From: Deltaproteobacteria bacterium | Lineage (GTDB): Bacteria > Myxococcota > Myxococcia > Myxococcales > Anaeromyxobacteraceae | Reading direction: 5' to 3' | DNA length: 64,000 bases | Assembly (NCBI GenBank): GCA_016214955.1 | Contig: JACRMN010000012.1 | Coordinates: forward strand, 673,901-737,900 | Shown: piece by piece, positions 27,418-39,030 of the stretch | How positions within the stretch are numbered: position 1 is the stretch's first letter | How the letters are laid out: each line of letters begins with the position of its first letter | The notes under the pieces: generated by a model | The model's database searches: none | What the model was told of the DNA's origin: nothing | Seen by the model: the letters and a program-made list of their open reading frames with translations, nothing else | Made by a program: the position numbers and the translations under genes

Positions 27418-28827
27418 GTGATCGAATCGGTGGTGGCAGGCAGGCCGGAGTTCGTCGCCCAGGTGTGTCCCACGGTGAAGACGCACGCCGGGGCCGAACC
27501 GCGAGTGACGAGCGACCCGCGCCAGGCGTTCAACCTCTGCGCACAGACGGGCGGGCTCCTGGTGGTGCAGTACGACAGCCCGGAGTGGCTGCCGGTGGTG
27601 CGGGACCTGCGGAGCCTCTGCGGCGACGCCATCTCGCTGGTTGTGACGGTGCCCCCGGAGCGGCTCGCCGAGGTGCGGCAGCTGCAGCACGCCGGCGCCG
27701 ACGAGGTGGTTCCCTGGGAGGGCAAGTCCGAGTCGGTGGGCTGGGCCGTCCAGCGGGCGCTCGCGGCCCGCGGCCAGGGCACCTCCCGCACCACCCCCAC
27801 CCCGGCACCGCCGGTGGTCACCTACGTCGCGCCCGCCGGCTCCCCGCCCCCGATCCTCCAGCGCGGCGCGGTGGCATCGGCGGCACCGCCGCCCGGCGGC
27901 TCCGCCCCGCCGGCCGCGCCCCCCGCGCCCGGCGGCCAGGCCGCGACGCCCCCGCTGCCGCCGCGAGCACAGGCCGCGCCCCCGGCCTGGCCCGCCCACC
28001 TGCCCGGCGCCGAGGAGGCCGCGCGCCTGCTCGCCGCGGCCGTGACCGGCGAGGCCGGCAGCGGCCCGCGGGCCGAGGCTGCACTGAAGGCCGTCCAGAG
28101 GCTCTCCCAGCAGGAGCGCGACGCCATCGCCGGCGCCAGCCTCCCGGTGGACGCGTCGGCCGTGCACCGCGCTGCGGTGCTGCGGTTCCGGGTGGCGCTG
28201 GGGCTCGCCACCGCGCCCCAGCAGCCCGGCGAAGGGGCGGACGGCGCGGCCGTCCAGGCCCTCCTCGCCGAGATCGACGGGGTGCTGGCGGAGCTCAAGG
28301 CGCTGGAGGAAGGGGCCCCGGAGGCGGCGCGCGCCGGGCTCGACGCCATCCGCTCCGGCCTGGTGAGCGAGGCCATCGACCTCACCGAGGCGGTGCAGCG
28401 GCTGGCGCCGGCCAGGGTGCCCGAGGCCGCCCCCGCGCCGGTGGCGCGGAAACCGGCCGAGAAGAAGGGGGAGCGGGCGCCGAACGCGGAGCTGGCGCAG
28501 TTCGATGGGCTGAAGTCGCAGAGGAGCGCCCGCACCAAGCTGCTGGGGGTCATGGTCGTTGCCGCGCTGGCGGCCGCCGGGTACCACCTGAAGGAGCGGC
28601 TGACGGCGAAGGCGCCGGCGGAGCGGCCCACCATGGCCGGAGCGCCATCCGGATCGGTGGCGCCCACCAACAGCCGCTCGGGCACACGCGTCGTCACCTC
28701 GCTGGACGGCAAGCCCTTCGAGCGCGAGCAGGTGGAGCGCTTCCGCAAGGAGCAGGCAGAGCGCGGCAACGACGTTGTCCAGGTCTCGCCCACCACGCTG
28801 GTCGTCAAGCCAGCGAGCGGGAAGTAG
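27418..28827 (+). CDS. Receiver-like, Pro-rich, single-TM protein of unknown function
   Basis: A 469-aa protein I do not recognise. Residues 1-118 alternate strands and helices like a receiver domain ([39 protein letters not shown]) but no clear phospho-acceptor Asp pocket is present. A Pro/Ala linker (about 120-195) and a helical region (about 195-330) follow, then a basic stretch and one TM helix (about 375-395, [15 protein letters not shown]) and an extracytoplasmic tail with a [12 protein letters not shown] segment. GTG 27418 has GGAGGAGG 10 nt upstream. The next gene, 10 nt away, is a pilin-like protein, so a joint role in pilus or secretion control is likely but unproven. Confidence 0.8.
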   Translation: MIESVVAGRPEFVAQVCPTVKTHAGAEPRVTSDPRQAFNLCAQTGGLLVVQYDSPEWLPVVRDLRSLCGDAISLVVTVPPERLAEVRQLQHAGADEVVPWEGKSESVGWAVQRALAARGQGTSRTTPTPAPPVVTYVAPAGSPPPILQRGAVASAAPPPGGSAPPAAPPAPGGQAATPPLPPRAQAAPPAWPAHLPGAEEAARLLAAAVTGEAGSGPRAEAALKAVQRLSQQERDAIAGASLPVDASAVHRAAVLRFRVALGLATAPQQPGEGADGAAVQALLAEIDGVLAELKALEEGAPEAARAGLDAIRSGLVSEAIDLTEAVQRLAPARVPEAAPAPVARKPAEKKGERAPNAELAQFDGLKSQRSARTKLLGVMVVAALAAAGYHLKERLTAKAPAERPTMAGAPSGSVAPTNSRSGTRVVTSLDGKPFEREQVERFRKEQAERGNDVVQVSPTTLVVKPASGK

Positions 28828-28837
28828 GGAGGAGCAC

Positions 28838-31834
<2,997 letters not shown>

Positions 31835-31843
31835 GGCCGGTCC

Positions 31844-31891
31844 GGTCGCGGTCGGTCTCACGGTCGTGGTCGTGGTCGTGGTCGAGATCGC
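31844..31891. repeat. GGTCGN hexamer tract, intergenic
   Basis: Eight consecutive 6-nt units, GGTCGC, GGTCGG, TCTCAC, then GGTCGT three times, GGTCGA and GATCGC. It begins 10 nt after the acylphosphatase stop. Its first 13 bases equal those of the tract inside ftsY (2424-2477). Confidence 0.75.
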
Positions 31892-31902
31892 CCCCGCTCG
31901 CT

Positions 31903-31931
31903 TGAACGGCCCGATCGGGCCGTGGTACGTG
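31903..31931 (+). promoter_or_regulatory. Promoter with an 18-bp perfect palindrome before the radical SAM gene
   Basis: TTGAAC (31903-31908) and TACGTG (31926-31931) are 17 nt apart. The perfect palindrome ACGGCCCGATCGGGCCGT (31906-31923) fills the spacer, where a repressor would block polymerase. The -10 is weak, so the promoter call is tentative; the palindrome is plain. Confidence 0.4.
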
Positions 31932-31941
31932 TGCCGCCCCT

Positions 31942-32006
31942 GGCCGCCCTCGGGCGGCCCCGACGTGCACCCTCGCGGCGGGCAACAGGCGGTTCCAACC
32001 CGCCGC
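31942..32006 (+). promoter_or_regulatory. Two GC hairpins in the radical SAM leader
   Basis: GGCCGCCC-TC-GGGCGGCC (31942-31959) and GCGGCGGG-16 nt-CCCGCCGC (31975-32006) are both perfect 8-bp stems. The second ends 10 nt before the ATG at 32017, where no Shine-Dalgarno is seen. They could control translation or just lie in a short leader. Confidence 0.45.
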
Positions 32007-32016
32007 CCGGCGAACC

Positions 32017-34683
32017 ATGCAGACCTCTCCCCTCCTCGACGAGCTGATCCTCCGTGCGCAGAAGCCGTCCCGCTACGTGGGCGGCGAGTTCGGCGCCATC
32101 CACAAGGACCTCTCGGCGGTGCGCTGCCGCTTCGCGCTCGCCTTCCCGGACACCTACGAGGTGGGGATGTCGAACCTCGGGTTCCGGCTCCTCTACCACG
32201 CGCTCAACGACGTGCCCGGCATCGCCTGCGAGCGCGTCTTCCTGCCCTGGCCCGACATGGAGGGCATGCTGCGCGAGCGCGGCATGCCGCTCTTCTCGCT
32301 GGAGTCGCGCGCCGCGCTCCGCGACTTCGACGTGCTGGGCGTGAGCCTGCAGTTCGAGCTGGCCTACACCAGCGCGCTGGCGCTCATCGACCTCGGCGGC
32401 ATCCCGCTGCTGGCGCGCCAGCGCGGCCCGCGCGACCCGGTGGTGGTGGGCGGCGGCCCCTGCGCCCTCAACCCCGAGCCCATCGCCGACTTCTTCGACT
32501 GCTTCGCGGTGGGCGACGGCGAGGAGGTGGCGGTGGAGATCGCCGAGGCCGTCGCCACCTGGCGCGCCGCCGGCGGCAGCCGCGCCGAGGTGCTGGAGGC
32601 GCTGGCCCGCATCCCCGGCGTCTACGTGCCCTCCTTCTTCGCGCCCCGCTACGACCCGGCGACGCGGCTGCTGGTGGCCATGGAGCCGCTGCGGCCCGGC
32701 TACGAGAAGGTGGGGCGGCGGGTGATGCCCGACCTCGACGCCCTCTCGGTGAGCGCCTACGAGCGGCCGGTGGTGCCGTTCATGCAGACGGTGCACGACC
32801 GGCTGCCCATCGAGCTGCAGCGCGGCTGCACCCGCGGCTGCCGCTTCTGCCAGGTGGGCATGATCACGCGCCCGACGCGGCAGCGCAGCCCGGCCGAGGT
32901 GCTGCGGGTGGCCGAGGTGGGGCTCAAGGCCTCGGGCTACGAGGAGGTGGGGCTGCTCTCGCTCTCCTCCGGCGACTACGACTGCCTCAACCCGCTGCTG
33001 GACGACTTCCTGGCCCGCTGGGAGGGCGAGCGCATCTCCATGTCGCTGCCGTCGCTCCGCACCGAGACCATGAGCGACTCGCTGGCGGAGCGCATCGGCC
33101 GGGTGCGCCGCACCGGCTTCACCCTGGCGCCCGAGGCGGCCACCGAGCGGATGCGCGCGGTCATCAACAAGGGCAACCGCGAGGAGGACCTGCTCCGCGC
33201 GGTGGAGTCGATCTTCAAGAACGGCTGGTCGCTCCTCAAGCTCTACTTCATGATCGGCCTGCCCGAGGAGCGGGACGAGGACGTGGCCGCCATCGCCCAG
33301 CTGGCGCGCAGGTCGCTCGCGGCCGCGCGCCGCGCGCTCCCCAAGGGGCAGGGCTCGGCCCAGATCAACCTGGCGGCCAGCACCTTCGTGCCCAAGCCCT
33401 TCACGCCCTTCCAGTGGGAGCCGATGATCTCGGCCGACGAGACCCGCCGGCGGCAGCAGATCATCCACGCCGAGCTGGGCGGCCGCCACGGCGCCATCCA
33501 CTTCAAGCCGCACGACTCGCGCCAGAGCTGGGTCGAGGGGGCCCTGGCGCTGGGCGACAGGCGCGTGGGCACCGCGGTGCTGGCCGCCTTCCGCGCCGGC
33601 CAGCGGCTCGACGGCTGGACCGAGTGGTTCGACGAGAAGCGCTGGCTCGAGGCCTTCGCCGCCTGCGAGCGGGAGCACGGCGTGGGCATGGACTTCTTCG
33701 CCCGGCGCCGCCGCCGGCTCGACGAGGTGCTGCCCTGGGACCGCATCGACTGCGGCGTGGAGAAGAGCTACCTGCAGAAGCAGGCGGCCGCGGCGCGCAA
33801 CCTGGCCGAGGTGGTGGACTGCGTCCTCGCGCCCTGCACCGTCTGCGGCGCCTGCGACTACGACGAGGTGAAGAACCGCGTGCACCTCGCCAGGGACTAC
33901 ACGCCGGCGCCGCCCCCGCCGCCGCGCCCCCCGCCGCCGGTGGAGCGCACCCACGTGCGGGTGCGCTACGCCAAGCTCGGGCGCCTGGTGGCCCTCTCGC
34001 ACCTCGAGACCATGCACACCGTGCTGCGCGCCATCCGGCGCGCCGGGCTGCCGGTGGCCTTCTCGCAGGGCTACCACCCCAAGCCGCGCGTCTCCTTCGG
34101 GCCGGCGCTGCCGGTGGGGCTGGAGAGCCACTGCGAGCACATGGACCTCGAGCTCGTCGGCCTCCACGACGCCGCGGCGGTCGCCGGGCGACTCGGCCCC
34201 CAGCTTCCCGAGGGGATGCCGATCCACGAGGCCCGGGTCATCGACCCCCGCAGCCCCTCGATCAGCGAGGCGCTCCGGGCGGTTCACTATCTTGCCGAAT
34301 TCCCAGAGGATTGGAGCGCCGCCCGGCTCGGGGAGCAGGTCCAGGCCTTCCTCGCGGCGGAGCGCTCCACGGTCCGCCGGCAGGCCCCCCCCAAGGAGAG
34401 CGGGCGGCGCCGGGGAGAGAAGATTGCGCCGGGGAAGCAAAGAGAGATAAACCTGAAGGAAATCGTGACCCATCTGGCCGTGGAGGTCGATGGACGGGTC
34501 GCGTTCAGCTTGAAGGCGGATCCCTCGGGGAGCGCCAAGCCAGCCGAGGTGCTGGCGGCCATCTTCGGAGAAGGGACGCCGCCCAGGGGAGTCAGGGTCT
34601 TGAAGGAAGGCGTCAGCTTCGCGAGAGCGCCAGCGGCCCGGGAGCCCGGGTCCCCTCGCGCTCCTCGGTACATCGACGCCTAG
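32017..34683 (+). CDS. B12-binding-type radical SAM protein fused to DUF2344 (TIGR03960/TIGR03936 type)
   Basis: An 888-aa two-part protein. The N-terminal part begins with a B12-binding-like region (FALAFPDTYEVGMSNLG) and has the 4Fe-4S radical SAM triad C271-x3-C275-x2-C278 in RGCTRGCRFCQVG. After a CTVCGACDY cysteine cluster and a Pro-rich linker (about 625-645) comes DUF2344 (about 648-840), recognisable by LGRLVALSHLETMHTVLRA and QGYHPKPRVSFGPAL. In many bacteria the two parts are adjacent to or fused before rne/rng, as here, which suggests a role in tRNA or rRNA modification, but the reaction is not known. About 45 residues at the C-terminus look variable. Confidence 0.92.
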   Translation: MQTSPLLDELILRAQKPSRYVGGEFGAIHKDLSAVRCRFALAFPDTYEVGMSNLGFRLLYHALNDVPGIACERVFLPWPDMEGMLRERGMPLFSLESRAALRDFDVLGVSLQFELAYTSALALIDLGGIPLLARQRGPRDPVVVGGGPCALNPEPIADFFDCFAVGDGEEVAVEIAEAVATWRAAGGSRAEVLEALARIPGVYVPSFFAPRYDPATRLLVAMEPLRPGYEKVGRRVMPDLDALSVSAYERPVVPFMQTVHDRLPIELQRGCTRGCRFCQVGMITRPTRQRSPAEVLRVAEVGLKASGYEEVGLLSLSSGDYDCLNPLLDDFLARWEGERISMSLPSLRTETMSDSLAERIGRVRRTGFTLAPEAATERMRAVINKGNREEDLLRAVESIFKNGWSLLKLYFMIGLPEERDEDVAAIAQLARRSLAAARRALPKGQGSAQINLAASTFVPKPFTPFQWEPMISADETRRRQQIIHAELGGRHGAIHFKPHDSRQSWVEGALALGDRRVGTAVLAAFRAGQRLDGWTEWFDEKRWLEAFAACEREHGVGMDFFARRRRRLDEVLPWDRIDCGVEKSYLQKQAAAARNLAEVVDCVLAPCTVCGACDYDEVKNRVHLARDYTPAPPPPPRPPPPVERTHVRVRYAKLGRLVALSHLETMHTVLRAIRRAGLPVAFSQGYHPKPRVSFGPALPVGLESHCEHMDLELVGLHDAAAVAGRLGPQLPEGMPIHEARVIDPRSPSISEALRAVHYLAEFPEDWSAARLGEQVQAFLAAERSTVRRQAPPKESGRRRGEKIAPGKQREINLKEIVTHLAVEVDGRVAFSLKADPSGSAKPAEVLAAIFGEGTPPRGVRVLKEGVSFARAPAAREPGSPRAPRYIDA

Positions 34684-34809
34684 GGAATTTCGAAACGCCC
34701 CAGGCCTGCCGCCACAGCGCGGCTGCCGGGCGCACAGGGATGCGATGCTGAGCACCACAGGCTCACCAGCCGAGGGGCAGAGACCGGATCCACCCGGTCC
34801 GCTCCCCTC

Positions 34810-34872
34810 GCGGTCCTTCGCGGACCTCGCTCCTCGTGCGACCGGCGAAGGTCCGCCGGGCAAGCGAGGTCC
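34810..34872 (+). promoter_or_regulatory. Alternative hairpins over the RNase E/G ribosome binding site
   Basis: GGACCTCGCT (34822-34831) is perfectly complementary to AGCGAGGTCC (34863-34872), which contains the GAGG ribosome binding site 5-6 nt before the ATG at 34876. The same GGACC can instead pair with GGTCC (34812-34816). A further near-perfect pairing joins 34810-34821 with 34845-34856. The pairings exclude each other, as in a translational switch. Confidence 0.45.
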
Positions 34873-34875
34873 GAC

Positions 34876-37191
34876 ATGGCTGGGACGAGCATCCTGGTGA
34901 TCAACGCCGCCGGCGCGGAGACCCGCGTCGCGCTGGTGGAGAGCGGCAACATCCACGAGTTCTATCTCGAGCGGAAGCGCGAGAAGGGAATCGTCGGCAA
35001 CATCTACAAGGGGCGCGTGGTCCGGGTGCTCCCGGGCATGCAGGCCGCCTTCGTGGACATCGGCCTGGAGAAGGCCGCCTTCCTCTACGTGGGCGACGTC
35101 TACGGCGACCCGGACTTCTCCGAGGAGTTCGAGCTCACCGAGGGCGAGCACGCGCCGCACCCGCACGAGGTGCCCACCGAGCAGGAGGCCGAGGAGCAGG
35201 AGGCCCGCGCCCTCGAGAGCCCGCCCCCGGCCGCCGAGGCCGCGCCCGCGGGCGACGCGCTCACGCCGTCGCCGGCCGCGGAGGCCGCTCCGGTCGAGGC
35301 GGCGCCCGCCGTCGCTCCGGCTGCCGAGGCCGCTCCTGCCGAGCCGCCGCCGGCTCCCGCGCCCACGCTCGTCCCGGCGCCCACGCCGGTGCCCGCCGCC
35401 GACACGGCGCCCCAGCCGGCCCCGGTGCAAGTCGATCCCTTCGCCGCCCTGGCCGCCGCCCCTGTGCCGGCCGCCGAGCCGGTGGCGCAGGCGGCGCCCG
35501 AGCCCGCCGCGGCCGCTCCCACGCCGGCGCCCGCCAACGAGCCGTCGCCCGCTGCCGCCGCGGGCGGGCCCGCCGAGGCTGGCGCTGCCGAGGCTGGCGC
35601 TGCCGGCGCCATCGCCGCCCGGCCCACCGAGGCGGCGCGCGAGGCCCGCGAGCCGCGCGAGCGAGATCGGGATCGCGGCGGCCGCCGCGAGCGCAACCGG
35701 GGCGAGCGAGGCGATCGGGACCGGGGCGATCGCGGCGACCGCGACCGGGACAGAGGCGAGCGGGGCGACCGCGACCGCGGCGACAAGGAGCGCGGAGAGA
35801 AGGAGCGCGGGGACAAGGAGCGCGGCGAGCGCGGTGAGCGCGACCACCGGCGCAACGGCGGGCGGCGCGACGACGAGGGGCGCAAGGCCCGCGAGCCCAA
35901 GAGCATCCAGGACCTGCTCAAGGAAGGACAGGAGGTCATCGTCCAGGTCGCCAAGGATCCCATCGGCACCAAGGGCGCCCGCATCACCAGCCACATCTCG
36001 CTGCCCGGCCGCCACCTGGTGTTCATGCCCACGGTGGACCACATCGGCATCTCGCGGCGCATCGAGAAGGAGGGCGAGCGCCGCCGGCTCCGCGAGATCG
36101 TGGACCGGATGCGCCCCGACGGCACCGGCTTCATCGTCCGCACCGTGGCCGAGAACGTGGAGGCGCAGAAGCTCGAGGCCGACATCCGCTTCCTCATCCA
36201 GGTGTGGAACGAGATCATCCGCCAGAAGGACAAGGTGGGCGCGCCGGCGCTGCTCCACCCGGACCTGGACCTCATCCTCCGCGCCACCCGCGACCTCTTC
36301 ACCGCCGACGTCAACAAGCTGGTGATCGACGACCGCGACGAGTACGAGCGCATCCTGCGCTTCGTGCACGAGCAGGCGCCGCACCTGGAGAGCAGCATCG
36401 AGCTCTACCAGGGCGACGAGCCCATCTTCGACGCCTACGGCATCGAGCAGGAGCTGAAGCGGGCCAGCCAGCGCAAGGTGTGGCTCAAGAGCGGCGGCTA
36501 CATCATCATCGACCAGGCCGAGGCGCTCACCGCGGTGGACGTCAACTCGGGCCGCTACGTCGGCAAGAAGAATCTCGAGGAGACGATCACCAAGATCAAC
36601 ACCGAGGCGGCCAAGGAGATCGTCTACCAGCTCAGGCTCCGCAACATCGGCGGCATCATCATCATCGACTTCATCGACATGGACAAACCCGGGAACCGCG
36701 ACAAGGTCTTCCGGGCGCTGCAGGACGCCCTGGGGCGCGACAAGGCCAAGACCAACGTCCTCAAGATCTCCGAGCTGGGCCTGGTGGAGATGACGCGCAA
36801 GCGCGTGCGCGAGTCGGTCACCCGGGTGATGAACGAGCCCTGCGGCTACTGCGACGGCAAGGGCCACATCAAGTCGAAGACCACGGTGGCCTACGAGATC
36901 CTCCGCGACATCCGCCGAGAGGCGGCCCACTTCGGCGAGCCGGCCCTGGTGGTGAACTGCCACCCGGAGGTGGCCCGCGTGCTCCAGGGCACCGAGCGCG
37001 ACGAGGTCCGCTACCTGATGGACCGCTTCAACAAGACCATCCAGGTGAAGCCGCAGCAGCACTACCACCAGGAGCAGTTCGACCTCTACGGCCGCCAGGA
37101 GCGGTCGGAGAAGGAACAGCGCCGCGGAGGCGGGCAGGGCGGGCGCCGCGACCCCGGCGGCGAGGGCGAGCCGGCGGCCGGGAAGGGCTAG
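34876..37191 (+). CDS. rng: Ribonuclease E/G with a disordered insert in the S1 domain
   Basis: A 771-aa endoribonuclease of the RNase E/G family, for mRNA decay and rRNA maturation. The N-terminal strands (ETRVALVESGNIHEFY, GNIYKGRVVRVLPGMQAAFVDIG) start the S1 domain, which is then interrupted at about residues 80-340 by an Ala/Pro region and an Arg/Asp/Gly/Glu repeat (GERGDRDRGD type). The fold resumes at LLKEGQEVIVQVAKDPIGTKGARIT. Catalytic metal ligands sit in AVDVNSG and IIDFIDM; the zinc link is CGYCDGKGH. There is no long C-terminal scaffold, so the body is RNase G-like; the symbol rne is an alternative. Confidence 0.93.
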   Translation: MAGTSILVINAAGAETRVALVESGNIHEFYLERKREKGIVGNIYKGRVVRVLPGMQAAFVDIGLEKAAFLYVGDVYGDPDFSEEFELTEGEHAPHPHEVPTEQEAEEQEARALESPPPAAEAAPAGDALTPSPAAEAAPVEAAPAVAPAAEAAPAEPPPAPAPTLVPAPTPVPAADTAPQPAPVQVDPFAALAAAPVPAAEPVAQAAPEPAAAAPTPAPANEPSPAAAAGGPAEAGAAEAGAAGAIAARPTEAAREAREPRERDRDRGGRRERNRGERGDRDRGDRGDRDRDRGERGDRDRGDKERGEKERGDKERGERGERDHRRNGGRRDDEGRKAREPKSIQDLLKEGQEVIVQVAKDPIGTKGARITSHISLPGRHLVFMPTVDHIGISRRIEKEGERRRLREIVDRMRPDGTGFIVRTVAENVEAQKLEADIRFLIQVWNEIIRQKDKVGAPALLHPDLDLILRATRDLFTADVNKLVIDDRDEYERILRFVHEQAPHLESSIELYQGDEPIFDAYGIEQELKRASQRKVWLKSGGYIIIDQAEALTAVDVNSGRYVGKKNLEETITKINTEAAKEIVYQLRLRNIGGIIIIDFIDMDKPGNRDKVFRALQDALGRDKAKTNVLKISELGLVEMTRKRVRESVTRVMNEPCGYCDGKGHIKSKTTVAYEILRDIRREAAHFGEPALVVNCHPEVARVLQGTERDEVRYLMDRFNKTIQVKPQQHYHQEQFDLYGRQERSEKEQRRGGGQGGRRDPGGEGEPAAGKG

Positions 37192-37197
37192 CGCGCC

Positions 37198-38439
37198 GTG
37201 GGGGGCCGGCTCCCGCAGATCGCTCGGCTCGCCTGGGACGGCGCCAGGAACGTGCTGCGGGCGCTCTCCGCCGAGGACCTGCGGCTGCGGGCGCTGGCGC
37301 TCACCACCATCACCCTCTTCGCGGTGGTGCCGGCGCTGGTGGTGGCCTTCAGCTTCCTGCAGGCCTTCGCCGGCATGGACGCCATGTGGCAGCGGGCCCG
37401 GGACTTCCTGCTGGCCAACCTGGCGGTGGGCGCGCGCGCCAGCGTCGAGCCCTACCTGGAGCGCACCATCGCCAACGCCCACGCCACCAGCGCCGGGCTG
37501 GTGGGCGCCGCGCTGCTGGTGGGCTCGGCGGTGAGCCTGCTGGGCTACGTGGAGCGGGCGCTCAACGAGCTCTGGGCGGTGCGCAAGAAGCGGCCGCTGG
37601 TGCAGAAGATCCTCATCTACTGGGCGGCGCTGACGCTGGGCCCGCTGCTGCTGGCCGGCTCCCTCACCCTGGCCCACCAGGTGGAGGGGCAGGTGGGCAA
37701 GGCGGTGGCGCGGCTCCTGGGGAGGGGCGCCTCGGTGGCGCTCACCTGCGCCTTCTTCGCCGTGCTCTACGCCATCGTCCCGGCCACCAAGGTGCGGCTC
37801 AAGGCGGCGGTGGCCGGCGGGGTGGTGGCCGGCATCTCCTGGGAGCTGGCCAAGGGGCTCTACACCTGGGTCGTCTCCCGCTTCTTCCAGTACGACGCCA
37901 TCTACGGCTCCGTGGCGGCGGTGCCGATCTTCCTCCTCTGGCTCTACATCTCCTGGACGCTGCTGCTCTTCGGCGCCCGGGTGGCCTTCGTGGTCCAGCA
38001 CGCGCGGCAGCTGGTGCGGGGCCGCGAGCCCGAGGAGACGCCGCTCGGCCGCGAGCTGCTCGGGGCGAGGGCGCTCCTGGAGGTGGCCCGCGCCTTCCGG
38101 CGCGGCGCGCCGCCCCCCGAACCGGGCGAGGTGGCAACGGCGCTCCTGAGCCCGGCCGAGCCGGTGCGCGAGGTGCTCTCTCGCATGCGCGCGGCCGGGC
38201 TGCTGCACGAGGCCGGGAGCGGCGGGCTCGTCCCGGCGCGCCCCCTCGACCAGCTCTCCCTGGCCGACGTGCGGCGGGCGCTCTCGGGCGGTGGACCGGG
38301 CGCCGGCCCCGGCCCGGCGGAGGCGCTGGTGACGGCCGTCCTCCTCGACGCAGAGGGGGCCGCGGCCCGCGCGCTGGCCTCGGTGAGCTACGAGGAGCTG
38401 TGCCGCCGGCTCGACGGGGCAGGGTCGCCCGCCCCCTAG
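37198..38439 (+). CDS. YihY/BrkB-family inner-membrane protein
   Basis: A 413-aa polytopic protein of the YihY (formerly mis-named RNase BN) family, function unsettled. Six hydrophobic segments fill residues about 30-275, with family landmarks FAVVPALVVAFSF, VGSAVSLLGYVERALNELW, AIVPATKVRLKAAVAGGVVAGISWELAKGLYTW split over about 200-230, and FLLWLYISWTLLLFGARVAF. A cytoplasmic winged-helix-like tail (about 290-413) follows. GTG 37198 lies 6 nt after the RNase stop, so it is probably co-transcribed. Confidence 0.9.
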   Translation: MGGRLPQIARLAWDGARNVLRALSAEDLRLRALALTTITLFAVVPALVVAFSFLQAFAGMDAMWQRARDFLLANLAVGARASVEPYLERTIANAHATSAGLVGAALLVGSAVSLLGYVERALNELWAVRKKRPLVQKILIYWAALTLGPLLLAGSLTLAHQVEGQVGKAVARLLGRGASVALTCAFFAVLYAIVPATKVRLKAAVAGGVVAGISWELAKGLYTWVVSRFFQYDAIYGSVAAVPIFLLWLYISWTLLLFGARVAFVVQHARQLVRGREPEETPLGRELLGARALLEVARAFRRGAPPPEPGEVATALLSPAEPVREVLSRMRAAGLLHEAGSGGLVPARPLDQLSLADVRRALSGGGPGAGPGPAEALVTAVLLDAEGAAARALASVSYEELCRRLDGAGSPAP

Positions 38440-38459
38440 TGGCGAACCCGGTGGAACCC

Positions 38460-38504
38460 TTGCTGATTTCGGAATCCTGCGCTAGGCTTCGAACGTTTCG
38501 TTCG
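38460..38504 (+). promoter_or_regulatory. Promoter of the HU/IHF gene with a start-site palindrome
   Basis: TTGCTG (38460-38465), 17-nt spacer, TAGGCT (38483-38488). The predicted start falls inside the perfect dyad CGAACG-TTT-CGTTCG (38490-38504), which could be an operator or a 5' RNA stem. Confidence 0.6.
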
Positions 38505-38540
38505 CCTCCCGTACGGCCCGGAACCCGGAGACGCGGCTCC

Positions 38541-38882
38541 ATGCTCAAGTCGGACCTCATCAACATTCTCGTGGTGAAGCGCGGTGTTACACAGAAGCAG
38601 GCCGAGGCCACCATCGAGAACATCTTCGAGTCGATGAAGACCGCCCTGTGCAAGGGGGAAAACATCGAGATCCGCGGGCTTGGCGCCTTCCACGTGAAGC
38701 ACTACGAGGGCTACCAGGGGCGGAATCCCAAGACCGGCGAGGTCATCCCGGTGAAGCCGAAGCGCGGCATCCTGTTCCGCACCGGCAAGGAGCTGCGCGA
38801 CCGCGTGAACCGCCCCGAAGACGACCAGGGCGGCGGGTCCGGCACCGGCTCGGGCACTCCGCCTGCCGCGTCCGGCACGTAG
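38541..38882 (+). CDS. HU/IHF-family DNA-binding protein
   Basis: A 113-aa nucleoid protein. Residues 1-95 form the usual HU/IHF fold: MLKSDLINILVVKRGVTQKQA, a GENIEIRGLGAFHVK strand pair and the beta arm with GRNPKTGEVIPVKPKRGILF, where Pro after Asn inserts into the DNA minor groove. The RNPKTGE and VKPKR pattern is closer to IHF than to HU. A Gly/Ser/Thr tail of about 18 residues follows. It has its own promoter and a GGAG ribosome binding site 10 nt before the ATG. Confidence 0.94.
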   Translation: MLKSDLINILVVKRGVTQKQAEATIENIFESMKTALCKGENIEIRGLGAFHVKHYEGYQGRNPKTGEVIPVKPKRGILFRTGKELRDRVNRPEDDQGGGSGTGSGTPPAASGT

Positions 38883-38911
38883 CCGATCGCTCACGAATCC
38901 GTCCGTTCCGG

Positions 38912-38937
38912 GCGCCCCTCGCGACTGCGGGGGGCGC
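38912..38937. terminator. Convergent terminator hairpin
   Basis: GCGCCCC (38912-38918) pairs with GGGGCGC (38931-38937) around a 12-nt loop. It lies between the ends of the HU/IHF gene and sctV and could serve both strands. No U-tract. Confidence 0.45.
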
Positions 38938-39030
38938 TCTGCGCTTGCGGGCGGCCCGATTCCCGGATCGCTCGCCCTGACGCGCTGGCCGCGAAGCGGA
39001 AGCACCGGTGGGCGGCAGGCGCGCACCACG

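Noticed and set aside
31892-32016. A B12 riboswitch before the B12-binding-type radical SAM gene.
   Set aside because: The leader has strong stems but no B12-box sequence, and it is too short for the full aptamer.
35665-35830. The GATCGG/GCGACC repeats as an intergenic tandem array or CRISPR-like unit.
   Set aside because: They are in frame within the RNase E/G gene and encode an Arg/Asp/Gly/Glu repeat; spacing is irregular and there are no unique spacers.
31858-38208. A 2116-codon minus-strand open frame across the radical SAM, RNase and YihY genes.
   Set aside because: It spans several real genes and their intergenic regions and contains no recognisable domain.
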